DNA of 64,000 nucleotides from Myxococcales bacterium. GTDB taxonomy: Bacteria > Myxococcota_A > Polyangia > Haliangiales > Haliangiaceae. The position numbers were made by a program, and so were the translations under genes. Under the pieces are notes generated by a model that was given only the letters and a program-made list of their open reading frames with translations, was not told where the DNA came from and ran no database searches. The DNA lies in the NCBI GenBank assembly GCA_016716835.1, contig JADJUW010000003.1, forward strand, positions 124,001 to 188,000, in the 5' to 3' direction. Below are positions 55,595-64,000 of the stretch, piece by piece (positions within the stretch are counted from its first letter, which is position 1; every line of letters starts with the position of its first letter).

Positions 55595-57271
55595 CTAACG
55601 GATCGCCTTGTACTTAAATCGCGTCGGCTTGTCGGCATCGGCACCCATGCGGCGGCGGCGATCGGCTTCGTAGTCTTGGAAGTTACCTTCGAACCATTCG
55701 ATGTGGCTGTCGCCCTCAAACGCCAAGATGTGCGTCGCGATGCGATCGAGAAACCACCGGTCGTGGCTGATGACCACCGCACAACCGGGAAACTGCAACA
55801 GGCCATCTTCGAGCGCGCGCAAGGTGTCGACGTCGAGGTCGTTGGAAGGTTCGTCGAGGAGCAAGACGTTGCCGGCGGTGCGGATCATCTTCGCGAGGTG
55901 GACGCGATTGCGCTCGCCGCCCGAGAGCTGGCCAACCAATTTTTGTTGGTCGCCACCGCGAAAGTTAAAGCTCGACACATAGGCGCGCGAGTTGATGCTG
56001 CGCTCGCCGAGAATCATGTTGTCGAGGCCGTCGGAGATTTCTTCCCATACGTTTTTATCGGCCGAGAGCGAATCGCGGCTTTGGTCGACGTAGCCAAGCT
56101 TGACCGATTCGCCAACCTTGAGCGTGCCTTTGTCGGGTTTTTCGACGCCCATAATCATGCGAAACAACGTCGTCTTGCCGGCGCCGTTGGGGCCAATCAC
56201 GCCGACGATGCCGCCTCGCGGCAGCTTGAAGTTGAGGTTGTCGATGAGCAAACGTTCGCCGAACGATTTGCTGACGCCCTCGGCGATGACGACGTCGTTG
56301 CCCAGGCGCGGCCCAGGTGGAATGTAGATTTCCAAGGTTGGGTCGCGCTTGTCGTTTTGCGATTCGCTGACCATTTCATCGTAGCGCGAGAGGCGGGCCT
56401 TGCTCTTGGCGTGACGCGCCTTGGCGGACGAGCGCACCCACTCGAGCTCGCGGAGCAGCATGCGTTGGCGCGCGGATTCTTGTTTCTCTTCGTCGGCCAG
56501 GCGCTTGGCCTTGTGCTCGAGCCAGGTCGAGTAGTTGCCCTCGAACGGATGGCCCTCACCTCGGTCGAGCTCCAAGATCCATTTGGCGACGTTGTCGAGA
56601 AAGTAGCGGTCGTGCGTGATGGCCACCACGGTGCCTGGAAAATCTTCCAGCGTCTTTTCGAGCCATTGCACCGATTCGGCGTCCAAATGGTTCGTCGGTT
56701 CGTCGAGCAGCAGCATGTCGGGCTTGGAGAGGAGCAGGCGCGCCAACGCGACTCGGCGGCGCTCACCACCCGAGAGCTTGGTGACGTCGGCGTCGCCATC
56801 GGGGCAGCGCAGCGCGTCCATGGCGAGCTCGACCGTGTGGTCGAGGTCCCACAGATTTTGCGCTTCGATCTGATCTTGCAGGCGCGACTGCTCGTCCATC
56901 ACTTTTTGCATCTGCGCGTCGGTTAGGTCGTCGCCCAGCTTGGCAGTAACCTCTTCGAACTTGGCGAGCAGCGCGCGTTGCACCGCAACGCCTTCGTCGA
57001 CATTCTCGCGCACGGTCTTGTTTGGATCGAGCTGCGGCTCTTGCGGCAGGTAGCCAATCTTGACGCCGTCGGCCGCCCACGCCTCGCCGGTAAAATCCTT
57101 GTCGACGCCCGCCATGATGCGCAGCAGCGTTGACTTACCCGCGCCGTTGTTGCCGAGCACGCCGATTTTGGCGCCGGGATAAAACGAGAGCCAGATACCT
57201 TTGAGGATCTCGCGCTTCGGTGGCACCACCTTGCGCAGATCTTTCATGACATAGACGAATTGTTGCGCCAT
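55595..57271 (-). CDS. ettA: Energy-dependent translational throttle protein EttA (ABC-F)
   Basis: EttA is a ribosome-binding ABC-F ATPase that gates the first elongation steps by energy state. Two ATPase cassettes are present: Walker A GNNGAGKST and GPNGAGKTT, two signature LSGGE motifs (LSGGERRRVALA, LSGGERNRVHLA) and DEPTNHLD/DEPSNDLD. The linker between cassettes includes the EttA-type arm (EKQESARQRMLLRELEW). The N-terminal MAQQFVYVMKDLRKVVPPK is characteristic of EttA. Length is 558, normal. It is a stand-alone gene. Confidence 0.96.
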   Translation of the reverse strand: MAQQFVYVMKDLRKVVPPKREILKGIWLSFYPGAKIGVLGNNGAGKSTLLRIMAGVDKDFTGEAWAADGVKIGYLPQEPQLDPNKTVRENVDEGVAVQRALLAKFEEVTAKLGDDLTDAQMQKVMDEQSRLQDQIEAQNLWDLDHTVELAMDALRCPDGDADVTKLSGGERRRVALARLLLSKPDMLLLDEPTNHLDAESVQWLEKTLEDFPGTVVAITHDRYFLDNVAKWILELDRGEGHPFEGNYSTWLEHKAKRLADEEKQESARQRMLLRELEWVRSSAKARHAKSKARLSRYDEMVSESQNDKRDPTLEIYIPPGPRLGNDVVIAEGVSKSFGERLLIDNLNFKLPRGGIVGVIGPNGAGKTTLFRMIMGVEKPDKGTLKVGESVKLGYVDQSRDSLSADKNVWEEISDGLDNMILGERSINSRAYVSSFNFRGGDQQKLVGQLSGGERNRVHLAKMIRTAGNVLLLDEPSNDLDVDTLRALEDGLLQFPGCAVVISHDRWFLDRIATHILAFEGDSHIEWFEGNFQDYEADRRRRMGADADKPTRFKYKAIR

Positions 57272-57420
57272 TTGCGCGGAGTCTACTCATTGCGCGCGGG
57301 TTTGGAAGCGCAAGCGGCTAATTGCGCGCTGACGACGACACAGTAGCAGAATGTTCAATATAAACAATACGTTGAGATCGAAGCGCAGACTGGCAGCGTC
57401 GCACCGGATCACGATGAAGC

Positions 57421-57481
57421 GGCAGGGCGGTGGGGCATATATCTTCCTGCTCGCGGATCGGGTGCCGTAGGAGCAATGTGG
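57421..57481 (+). repeat. About 60-bp direct repeat, copy A
   Basis: It aligns with 57492-57551, opening with GGCAGG and sharing the exact 20-mer ATATCTTCCTGCTCGCGGAT (here 57439-57458), then GG and a GGAGCA-like end. TGCTC (57448-57452) and GAGCA (57471-57475) can pair as a stem. The role is unknown. Confidence 0.7.
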
Positions 57482-57491
57482 CGCGGCGGCT

Positions 57492-57551
57492 GGCAGGCGG
57501 GTGCACATATCTTCCTGCTCGCGGATAGCGGCCCTCCGGAGCATTACGAGA
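57492..57551 (+). repeat. About 60-bp direct repeat, copy B
   Basis: It carries the same 20-mer at 57507-57526, 68 bp after copy A. TGCTC and GAGCA flank a possible hairpin with an internal CGGA/TCCG pair. Between the copies the sequence is unrelated. It could be a regulatory duplicate or a remnant of a small element. Confidence 0.7.
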
Positions 57552-57696
57552 CCGCTGTGGTATCCACATCCTTCGGTGCTACCAACACCGAAGTGCAATC
57601 TACGCTCGCGGAAGAGACGTGCACCCACCGCCGCGCCGCCGCTTGCAGTGCTCCTTCATTTCAGCGTGGTTGCGATGCGTCAGCTAAACGCGTTCT

Positions 57697-57721
57697 GAGG
57701 GCTCGAGCGGCGCACGCCCTC
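57697..57721 (+). promoter_or_regulatory. Hairpin upstream of the methyltransferase gene
   Basis: GAGGGC (57697-57702) pairs with GCCCTC (57716-57721), with a 13-base loop, ending 19 bp before the GTG start. It is followed by TCGTGTTAG, not a T-run, so an attenuator or mRNA-leader role is possible but unproven. Confidence 0.35.
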
Positions 57722-57740
57722 TCGTGTTAGGCTCTGGGCG

Positions 57741-58433
57741 GTGGACGAGGTAGGGCGCTACTACGAGGAGTTGGCGCCCACGTACGATGCCAGTCGCTTT
57801 GGCAACAGCTATGGCGCTTTCATCGATCGCCGTGAGCGGACCATTCTAACCGCTTGGCTGCAAGGCGTGCCCGCTGCTGCCACGCTTGATGCGGGCTGTG
57901 GCACGGGCCGCATGTTGAGCTTGGCACAGCATGGGGTTGATGGCAGCGCTAACATGATCGACGTCGCGCGCCAAAAATGGCCCGATCGAGAGCTAGTGGT
58001 TTCAGAACTGCGGCGGCTGCCATATGCCGACGCAACGTTTGACGCGGTGATTTGCTTGCATGTGTTTATGCATTTACCGCGGCCGGAGGTCGCTGCGTGC
58101 GTCCGCGAATTTCGCCGCGTCATAAGACCAGGCGGCACCATTATCTTTGATGTGCCGGCGGCCGAGCGGCGGGCGATGACTGGGCGTCGCCGCGCGAGTT
58201 GGCACGGCAGCACGTCGTATGCCTTAAGCAAACTACGAGCGTTGGCGGCAGGCTTGGACGTTGCCGAGGTACAGGGCTTGCTGGCACTTCCGGTGCATCG
58301 CCTACCCTCGCGGTGGCGCGGGGCGTTGGTGGCCGTCGACGCGTGGTTGGGTGCTGTCGCGCCGCGGTTGGCAAGCTACTATCTCGTTAAGTGCCAGAAG
58401 CCTTTTGCGCCTCACGCCGCGCTATCTTTATGA
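57741..58433 (+). CDS. SAM-dependent class I methyltransferase
   Basis: A 230-residue UbiE/BioC-like methyltransferase. The SAM motif is LDAGCGTGRMLSLAQ, followed by VDGSANMIDVARQKWPD (motif II), LPYADATFDAVICLHVFMHLP and VIRPGGTIIFDVP (motif III). The substrate cannot be told from sequence. The start is a GTG at 57741. The last bases overlap the next gene start (ATGA), so it is cotranscribed with the VanW-family gene. Its role may be in envelope modification, by association only. Confidence 0.85.
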   Translation: MDEVGRYYEELAPTYDASRFGNSYGAFIDRRERTILTAWLQGVPAAATLDAGCGTGRMLSLAQHGVDGSANMIDVARQKWPDRELVVSELRRLPYADATFDAVICLHVFMHLPRPEVAACVREFRRVIRPGGTIIFDVPAAERRAMTGRRRASWHGSTSYALSKLRALAAGLDVAEVQGLLALPVHRLPSRWRGALVAVDAWLGAVAPRLASYYLVKCQKPFAPHAALSL

Positions 58434-59191
58434 TCGCTCCGAGCGACTTCATTTCGGCGCTGCGCAAGGTCGGGCACGTGCTTCCGGCCGAGGGCCGCGC
58501 CTATGTGCGGCACGCGCAACGCCGCCTGCGCGACGAGTTCGCCGGGACTAAATTTGCTTCGCGCGCCGCGGCCACGAGGTGGCGCGAGGGCCTGACCTTG
58601 CAGCATGCACTCGCGCAGCCGCTTTATACAACGCCAAATCCCGAGCGCAAAATTCACAATATTGCGGTCGCCGCGCGCGCGGTTACAAGCATAAGCATCG
58701 CGCCGGGCGAGACATTTTCGTTTTGGCGCGCCGTCGGCAGGGCGACCGCGCGCCGCGGCTACCTGCGCAGCCGCAACTTAGTTGGCGGCGAACTGCGGCA
58801 AGAGCTTGGCGGAGGCATTTGTCAGCTCTCCGGCCTGCTTTATCATGTAGGCCTTACGCTGGGGTTAGGCATCGTTGAGCGCCATGCGCATAGCGTGGAC
58901 CTGTATCAAGACGACAATCGCTTCACTCCGCTCGGCGCCGATGCCGCCGTGGTGTTTGGCTACAAAGATTTGCGGTTGCTAAACACAACCGAGGCGAATC
59001 TCGTGTTTGATGTGCGCTGCGAGGGACACGCGTTGATTGCGCGCGCCTTGGCAGATCGCGCGTTGTTGCCTACCCACATCGAATTTGTGCGAACGCGTGA
59101 CGGCAGCGCCACGCGGGTGGTGGAAACGCGGCAACGCAGCGGCGAGGCCTGGCGCGTTATCGCGTGCGACGAATATCGCGTTGGCGTCTGA
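58430..59191 (+). CDS. VanW family protein
   Basis: A 253-residue protein with the VanW core: RKIHNIAVAARAVTSISIAP, GETFSFWRAVGRATARRGYL, LVGGELRQELGGGICQLSG, ERHAHSVDLYQDDNRFTPLG and GADAAVVFGYKDLRLLNTT. VanW is named from vancomycin-resistance clusters but has no known biochemical role. The ATG at 58430 overlaps the methyltransferase stop, and the preceding in-frame residues to 58391 are not VanW-like. Its stop overlaps the convergent gene 59157-60437 by 35 bp. Confidence 0.85.
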   Translation: MIAPSDFISALRKVGHVLPAEGRAYVRHAQRRLRDEFAGTKFASRAAATRWREGLTLQHALAQPLYTTPNPERKIHNIAVAARAVTSISIAPGETFSFWRAVGRATARRGYLRSRNLVGGELRQELGGGICQLSGLLYHVGLTLGLGIVERHAHSVDLYQDDNRFTPLGADAAVVFGYKDLRLLNTTEANLVFDVRCEGHALIARALADRALLPTHIEFVRTRDGSATRVVETRQRSGEAWRVIACDEYRVGV

Positions 59192-60437
59192 GTGCCAAGC
59201 CGAGGAGCGCCAAGACCGGCCACAGCAAGCCGGGCGCGTCGGTGGTGCCGCAACCACAGCCGGTGTTTTTTAGGTCTACATCGTCTGGAGGGGGCGGCGG
59301 TGGAGGAGGGGGCGGCGGCGGCTCAGCCGGCTCGTCGCACGCATCGCCGATGCCGTCGTCGTCGGTATCGAGCTGATCGTCATTGGCGTCCTGCGGACAG
59401 TTGTCGCCGCTGTCGGCGACGCCGTCTTCATCGCCATCCGCAACGCAGACGGTGGGCGCATTGGCGTCGCAGATCCAGCCGGCTTCGAGCGCGCAGGCCG
59501 TTGAACAGCCGTCGTTGTTGTCGGCGTTGCCATCATCGCAGGCCTCGTCGCCGTCGAGCGCGCCATTGCCGCAAAGCAGGGCGCAGGTGCTAGGCGTGCC
59601 AGCGCAGCCCCAGCCGGCTTCGATGGCGCACGTGGCCGAGCAGCCGTCGCCATCATCAATATCGCCATCGTCGCAGGCCTCGCCCGCGTCGAGCGCGCTG
59701 TTGCTGCACAACAGCGAACAGACGCTCGGGTTACCGTTGCACGCCCATCCGCTCTCAATCGCGCAAACGTCTGAGCAGCCGTCGCCTGATACTTCGAAGC
59801 CGTCGTCGCAATCTTCGTTGACGTGCTTGTTGCCGTTGGCGCACTGGCAGGCCGAGTTGGTGATGACGCGCACCACCACCGAGGAGGCGTTGGCGGGCGC
59901 CAAGCACATGGTAAATGAGGTGGCCGCAACATTGATGTGCTCGAAGAAGATGGAGCCACCGACGCCTGCGCTCGTGATATCGCCGCCCGTCGCGATGCTG
60001 ACGGGTTGGAGCGAAGCGCTCGGGTGCGGATTAGCGACCGCCAAGAAGCTGGCCTGCGGCACCTGCACGGCATTTGAGTACACGCTGAGCGTTTCGCCCG
60101 GATCGACGCCGACGACTTCGAGGTCAAAGCGAATAACGGTTTGGTCGTAGGTCAGCGTGAAGCATGCGGGTGCGCCGCCGCCGCCCGGCGTTTGCAGTTG
60201 ATAGCCCGTCACGCCGCTCTCGGTGACCACCGTCGGCGTGGTGCTGAGCGTAACGCCGCACATGTCGCCGTAAGTCCCGTCGACGGGCACAAAGAAGTTG
60301 GCGCAGATGACCTGCGCATGGGCGGTTTGTGGCGCGCCTACGAGCAGCACCGCGCCCAGCAAGATCCAAGGTCGAATCGCCCAGGCGGCGCCGCGGCATA
60401 GTCGCTGGAAGGTGGAACCGTGCGTCGAGGACATCAA
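59157..60437 (-). CDS. Cysteine-rich repeat protein with MYXO-CTERM tail
   Basis: A 426-residue secreted protein. The signal peptide ends at TAHAQ (about residue 42). An N-terminal beta-rich region (VICANFFVPVDGTYGDMCGV) precedes three myxobacterial Cys-rich repeats with pattern CDDGxxxxxDGCSxxCxxExGWxC (CDDGFEVSGDGCSDVC, CDDGDIDDGDGCSATC, CDDGNADNNDGCSTAC), then a thrombospondin type 3-like calcium-binding stretch (DGDEDGVADSGDNC). A run of 12 Pro (about 59295-59330) leads to the MYXO-CTERM-like end: GCGCGTTDAPGLLWPVLALL followed by RRQRDIRR. It is thus exported and surface-sorted. Confidence 0.88.
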   Translation of the reverse strand: MMSSTHGSTFQRLCRGAAWAIRPWILLGAVLLVGAPQTAHAQVICANFFVPVDGTYGDMCGVTLSTTPTVVTESGVTGYQLQTPGGGGAPACFTLTYDQTVIRFDLEVVGVDPGETLSVYSNAVQVPQASFLAVANPHPSASLQPVSIATGGDITSAGVGGSIFFEHINVAATSFTMCLAPANASSVVVRVITNSACQCANGNKHVNEDCDDGFEVSGDGCSDVCAIESGWACNGNPSVCSLLCSNSALDAGEACDDGDIDDGDGCSATCAIEAGWGCAGTPSTCALLCGNGALDGDEACDDGNADNNDGCSTACALEAGWICDANAPTVCVADGDEDGVADSGDNCPQDANDDQLDTDDDGIGDACDEPAEPPPPPPPPPPPPDDVDLKNTGCGCGTTDAPGLLWPVLALLGLALRRQRDIRRTR

Positions 60438-60503
60438 GCCATCCTACGCTAATTGTCGAAAACAGACACCTCGTGCGCTGGGGATCGCCGGCCAGCCGCC
60501 GCG

Positions 60504-61769
60504 TCAAACCAATTCTGGCAGCTCCGCCGGCGCTGCCTCGTCCAGCAACTCTAGGCCAACATCTTGGCCCGAGATGCCCTCGATGGAGCCCTTGATGCCG
60601 GCCATATTAATAAGGGCCTTGGCCAGCTGCTTTTCCCGCGCCTTCCACAGTTTTTCCATGGCATCGCGCTCTTTTTGAATGCTGCCCTGCATGGCGGCGA
60701 AGGCCTCGCGGATCGCCTTCCACTGTTCGGCAAACTCGTTGCCCGTGAGATACTCATAAAGCATCAGCGTCTTGTGGCCGCGATTTTCTTGGCTCTTCTG
60801 CACCGCCGCGACGCGCAACAGGCCTTCGCGCAGCACGTGGGTGAGCGCGCCCACCTCGGCAAATGTGCACACCCACACGCCCTCCTTTTCGCCAAAGCGC
60901 TCGACGCCCTTGGGTAACGTCTGCGTCACGAGCACGGCGACATCGGCGCCGCACGCGCGCATGTCGGTCTTGAGTTTTTCGATCCAGTCGCCGGCAAAGG
61001 CTGCCGTCCGCTTGCTCTCGAAAATAATTGTGCCGCAAGGTTGGCCCTGGCGATTGCGAACCGTCTGCACGCAGTCGGCGCCGCGCACGCCCTTGCCGAC
61101 CTCGGCGATTTCGTCATGCACAAAGGTGGCGCGCAAGAGCTCTTCGAGCGCGACCTCCATGACCTCGCCTTGGCGTTGGGTGAGCCCCTGTTCGGCCTTG
61201 CGCTGCATCTCATCTGCGAGCGCCTTTTGCTGTTCGAGCTTGGAGGCCATTTCCTTAAGGCGTAGATCCCACTCGGATTCCTTGAGCTTGGCTTTTTCGC
61301 CTTCTTCTTGGCGGATTTTCTCGGCGAGCTTGGCGCGCTCTTCACTGAGCGTGCGCTGCAGCTGGAGCTCGAGCTCGGCCTCTTTTGACGTCAGCGCTTC
61401 GACTTTTTTGAGAAACTCAAGTTCGCGTGCTTGCGCGGCTTTGAGCTTGGCGGCGCTATCCGCGCTGGTTTGCGTGAGCAGGCCGAGCTTGACCTCATAT
61501 TCGTCTTTTAGACGCGTGGCGACCGCGGCCTCGAGCGCGGCCGCCCCCTCAGCCTTGGCCTTGGCAAACTTCGCCTCTAGCGCAGCCTGCGCATCGGCGG
61601 CTTGCTTGACCAGCACCGCCTCGCGCGCCGCAAATTCTGCTTCGCGCGCCTTGCGCTCGTCGGCTAAGCGCGCCGCGTGCTCGCCGCGCACCTGCTTTTC
61701 CAGCTCGCTGCGCACCGCATCGGTGAGCTCGAACGCGTGCTGGCAGTTGGGGCAGGTAATGTTAGGCAT
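60504..61769 (-). CDS. DUF2130 domain protein
   Basis: A 421-residue protein. An N-terminal zinc ribbon (CPNCQHAFELTD) is followed by a long Ala/Lys/Glu coiled coil (about 15-190) and a DUF2130 domain (about 190-360; GEVMEVALEELLRATFVHDE, FESKRTAAFAGDWIEKLKTD). The domain has a nuclease-like D/E-x-K arrangement at FESKRT, which suggests a PD-(D/E)xK nuclease fold; this is inference. It is a solitary gene with no obvious partner. Confidence 0.88.
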   Translation of the reverse strand: MPNITCPNCQHAFELTDAVRSELEKQVRGEHAARLADERKAREAEFAAREAVLVKQAADAQAALEAKFAKAKAEGAAALEAAVATRLKDEYEVKLGLLTQTSADSAAKLKAAQARELEFLKKVEALTSKEAELELQLQRTLSEERAKLAEKIRQEEGEKAKLKESEWDLRLKEMASKLEQQKALADEMQRKAEQGLTQRQGEVMEVALEELLRATFVHDEIAEVGKGVRGADCVQTVRNRQGQPCGTIIFESKRTAAFAGDWIEKLKTDMRACGADVAVLVTQTLPKGVERFGEKEGVWVCTFAEVGALTHVLREGLLRVAAVQKSQENRGHKTLMLYEYLTGNEFAEQWKAIREAFAAMQGSIQKERDAMEKLWKAREKQLAKALINMAGIKGSIEGISGQDVGLELLDEAAPAELPELV

Positions 61770-61796
61770 GGCGCGTCAGTCTAACGCGCGCCCCTG

Positions 61797-62993
61797 TCAC
61801 TTGGCGGCGGTAGGTGCCGCATAGCTGATAGCCGTGGTCTTGCCGGTTAACCCCTCGGGTTCGACGTCGGCGCTCCAATTGATTGAGGCTTCGACCATGG
61901 AAAAACCAAGGGCGCGTTCGATGCATAGCGAAAATTCGTAGGCACTCTCCTCGGTAAATAACTTTACGGGAAAACACGCCTTGGCGTCGCTTGGCGCGGG
62001 CTTGACCAGCACTTGCGAAACGGCATCGCCGTCCGGTTTAAGGTCCATGGTGATCGCGGTCTCGAGGGTTTCCGCCCCGGAGACGAGCTGCAGGCCCTTT
62101 TCGCTCGCGATCCAGAAGCCACCCGGCAGCGGCCATGCGCCAAGCATCGCGCCGTTCGTCGCCTTGGGCTGCCAGGTGTGCGGTGAGCAGCTGATCGTGG
62201 CGCCAATTTTGCCCGGTCGCTGGGCCACCGCTTCGACGATGCACGTATTGCTGAGCGCGTTGGCTTCTTTTTTGAAGCTAGGGCCCTTCTGAATCTCATC
62301 GCCGCGGGTCAGCTGGACGCGGCTCTTGATGGTCCAGGTCGCGCCTTTCACAAAAAGCGTTTCGTATGGGCGTCCCGCAATGAACGAGGCGTCGCTTGAT
62401 GAGGGCGCCGCGGCGAGAGGCTTGGCTTCGCCGAGCGCTTCGCCCATCTTTTTGTAGCTGTTAAACTCGACATCGAAGTCGCCATTGCAATCCCACGCCG
62501 CACCAACGCTGGGAGGTGAGACGAGCGCGTATCGGATTTCGCCGTCGCTAACGCGGGTCAAGGTGGCGAAGCCTTCCACGGTGCTATTGCCTTGATGGTC
62601 GCTGTTTTCGCATTGATATTTAAATTTCAGCGCTTGGGGGGTGGAAGCGGCAAGCGTTAGCCATGTCGCGCGCTCCGCTTGTGCCTTGCGGAGCTGCGAT
62701 TCGCTGCTCCCGCTATCGGTCTGCCATTGGTTGACCGCGTAGTTTGTACCTGACTTAGAAATCTCGATCCAAAATTCAGTCCCGTTGGGCTCCTGGGTCA
62801 TTTTAAAGCGCCCCGTGGGAAACTCGGTCGCTGCGATAGGTGCGGCCGCGGTCGTCGCGGGTGTCGGGGCAGCGTTCGCTGGAGCGGAAGGCGGTTCGGT
62901 TTTGGAGCTAGATGACTGCTTGCACCCTCCGGCGAGGGCTGACGTTGCGATGAGGAGGGCGACGCTGTGTAAAGTTCGATGCCTACGTTGCAT
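61797..62993 (-). CDS. Lipoprotein of unknown function, 398 aa
   Basis: Lipobox AGGC with Cys24 and a low-complexity Ser/Ala/Pro/Thr linker (SSSSKTEPPSAPANAAPTPA) precede a large beta-rich domain with repeated strands: GRFKMTQEPNGTEFWIEISK, GTNYAVNQWQTDSG, ATLTRVSDGEIRYALVSPPS, SRVQLTRGDEIQKGP and TCIVEAVAQRPGKIG. The family is not one I recognise. The start is the ATG at 62993; the frame is open upstream to 63095, but the signal peptide begins at 62993. A role in the envelope is likely; nothing else can be said. Confidence 0.75.
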   Translation of the reverse strand: MQRRHRTLHSVALLIATSALAGGCKQSSSSKTEPPSAPANAAPTPATTAAAPIAATEFPTGRFKMTQEPNGTEFWIEISKSGTNYAVNQWQTDSGSSESQLRKAQAERATWLTLAASTPQALKFKYQCENSDHQGNSTVEGFATLTRVSDGEIRYALVSPPSVGAAWDCNGDFDVEFNSYKKMGEALGEAKPLAAAPSSSDASFIAGRPYETLFVKGATWTIKSRVQLTRGDEIQKGPSFKKEANALSNTCIVEAVAQRPGKIGATISCSPHTWQPKATNGAMLGAWPLPGGFWIASEKGLQLVSGAETLETAITMDLKPDGDAVSQVLVKPAPSDAKACFPVKLFTEESAYEFSLCIERALGFSMVEASINWSADVEPEGLTGKTTAISYAAPTAAK

Positions 62994-63142
62994 GGCGGGG
63001 TTCGCTTTCTTCGTTGGTGTGGCGGAGCGGCGGGCCACCGTGGTTATGATCGAAGCCCTTGGCTTGCAACGAAAAACATCAACGAGGGCGAACAATTAAG
63101 CGGTGGGTAACGTTCAGTCTTGGTGACGATGGTGCCAGCGAC

Positions 63143-64000
63143 TTACGTCGCCGTGGTGACCGGAAATTTAAGCCCGTAGCGATGCATGGTCTGCACGAAA
63201 TCGGCGGGTAGCGCGCTGCTCAAGTCGACGCGCAGGCCGGTCACCGGATGCACAAAGCCAAGCGACGCCGCATGCAGCATGAGGCGCGGCGCCTGATATT
63301 CGGTGTGTTCGTGCTTGCGCCAATTGCGGATGTAAACCTCTTCGCCGAGCAAGGGATGGCCGTCCTCGGAGAGATGGATGCGAATCTGGTGCGTCTTGCC
63401 GGTTTCGAGCCGCACCGAGCACAGCGACACATCCTGGTTGTGATCGAGCACGGTGACGTGCGTGACGGCGCGCTTGCCCTGATTGAGATGCCGCGTCGAG
63501 CCGCGGATGCCGTCGCCGCGATCCGCGACGAGGTAGCTCTCAATGCGCTTGCTGCCCGCCATGCCGTGCACCAGGCAAAGGTAATGCCGCGAAATGGAGT
63601 GATCTCGAAATTGCGTGCCCAGCCCGAGCTCGGCGCGCTTAGACTTGGCAAACGCGAGCAGGCCCGAGGTCGCCTTGTCGATGCGATGCACGACGTGCAA
63701 CGGAATCTCCGTGGCGCCCTTGCCACCGCGTCGCCAAGCGGCGCGGATCATGTCCATCGCCGTGTTGCCCTCGCGATGGTCGTACGGCACGCTCGAGATG
63801 CCGCTCGGCTTGTCGATGACGACGACGTGCGCATCATCATACGCGAGCACGGCCTCGCGCGAGAGGTCGATGGGCCTGGGCGCGCCCAGGTTCAGCTCGA
63901 TCATGTTGCCCGCATGGAGTAAAAACCCCGGATCGACCACGACGCGGCCGTTGACGGCCAGCTTGCCGCCTTCGATCCATCGTTTGACCTGCGTCCACGC
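63143..64000 (-). CDS. RluA-family pseudouridine synthase, 5'-truncated by window edge
   Basis: This converts specific uridines in 23S rRNA or tRNA to pseudouridine. The frame runs to the window edge without an initiation codon being required, so the N-terminus is missing; near the edge, VKRWIEGGKLAVNGRVVVDP belongs to an S4 RNA-binding domain. The catalytic segment HRIDKATSGLLAFAKSK contains the active-site Asp. Other conserved parts are VIDKPSGISSVPYDHREGN, YLCLVHG and RLETGKTHQIRIHLSEDGHP. The C-terminal part MLHAASLGFVHPVTG is intact. Which RluA/RluC/RluD member it is cannot be told. Confidence 0.9.
   Translation of the reverse strand, partial: AWTQVKRWIEGGKLAVNGRVVVDPGFLLHAGNMIELNLGAPRPIDLSREAVLAYDDAHVVVIDKPSGISSVPYDHREGNTAMDMIRAAWRRGGKGATEIPLHVVHRIDKATSGLLAFAKSKRAELGLGTQFRDHSISRHYLCLVHGMAGSKRIESYLVADRGDGIRGSTRHLNQGKRAVTHVTVLDHNQDVSLCSVRLETGKTHQIRIHLSEDGHPLLGEEVYIRNWRKHEHTEYQAPRLMLHAASLGFVHPVTGLRVDLSSALPADFVQTMHRYGLKFPVTTAT

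Larger units (their letters stand above)
57272..57740. other. 469-bp intergenic region with direct repeats and a hairpin
   Basis: The region lies between divergent genes ettA and the methyltransferase. I see no convincing coding sequence. An AT-rich stretch at about 57350-57375 (TTCAATATAAACAATACG) is the likeliest place for an ettA promoter. Two direct repeats (57421-57481, 57492-57551) and a hairpin before the methyltransferase gene (57697-57721) are listed separately. Confidence 0.5.

Noticed and set aside
55205..56926. 573-codon plus-strand ORF
   Set aside because: It is antisense to ettA, whose protein motifs are unmistakable.
57287..57628. Minus-strand ORF across the 60-bp repeats
   Set aside because: No ribosome binding site, Arg/Ser/Cys-rich composition, and the repeated parts are in different frames.

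Overview
The window is high-GC DNA from a Myxococcota-like (deltaproteobacterial) chromosome. The evidence is the mix of gene families: two secreted proteins ending in MYXO-CTERM-like tails, cysteine-rich repeats of the type abundant in myxobacteria, a MopE-type metal-binding motif lipoprotein, three membrane or cytosolic Ser/Thr protein kinases, an FHA-type sigma-54 activator, a DUF4388 response regulator, and roughly a dozen lipoproteins. I see no rRNA, tRNA, CRISPR array, integrase, transposase or phage gene. Three genes are interrupted by single frameshifts, and at least two of these lie at short homopolymers, which looks more like sequencing or assembly error than gene decay.

Layout. Positions 1-2.3 kb hold two tandem paralogous cysteine-rich lipoproteins. 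2.5-6.7 kb (minus) is a run of heme O synthase (ctaB), a DUF420 membrane protein, an RDD membrane protein and a GspE-N/HEAT regulatory protein. 6.9-9 kb holds a small RiPP-precursor-like ORF and a zinc-ribbon Ser/Thr kinase. 9-11.1 kb is a selenium pair, selD plus the tRNA 2-selenouridine synthase gene. 11.2-14 kb is a two-domain M16 peptidase. 14.1-17.4 kb holds DUF1244, PhnA/YjdM and HrpB helicase genes. 17.5-27 kb is mostly exported proteins: a MopE-motif lipoprotein, a PlsC acyltransferase, a HEAT-like protein, a lipase-like lipoprotein, a trypsin-like protease, a prolyl oligopeptidase and a LolA/LolB-sized lipoprotein. 27-29.2 kb is an OppD/OppF ATPase pair, followed by a 1134-residue REC/DUF4388/J/TPR protein.

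33-37.5 kb holds housekeeping genes: a LeuA-like synthase, serC, rsmE and prmA. 37.8-41.1 kb holds a DUF1508-repeat lipoprotein, an unknown exported protein and a CapA-like protein. 41.2-48.8 kb combines signalling and wall genes: an FHA sigma-54 regulator, a kinase, a coiled-coil protein, a PilZ protein, a metallo-beta-lactamase-fold protein without its metal site, and a class A penicillin-binding protein. 48.8-50.7 kb has an SLBB export lipoprotein with two pilin-like proteins. 50.8-53.9 kb has an M16 active/inactive pair. 54-64 kb has a kinase with a PAS-like tail, EttA, a methyltransferase with VanW, a cysteine-rich MYXO-CTERM protein, a DUF2130 protein, a lipoprotein and a truncated pseudouridine synthase gene.

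The most unusual signal is not a gene. A 165-bp element occurs twice (26008-26172 and 32593-32757), in the same orientation. Each copy supplies the stop codon of the gene before it. It can fold into a long branched hairpin, and the two copies differ by a compensatory base pair and by G-U wobbles that favour a plus-strand RNA. Second is the small RiPP-like ORF at 6875-7042.
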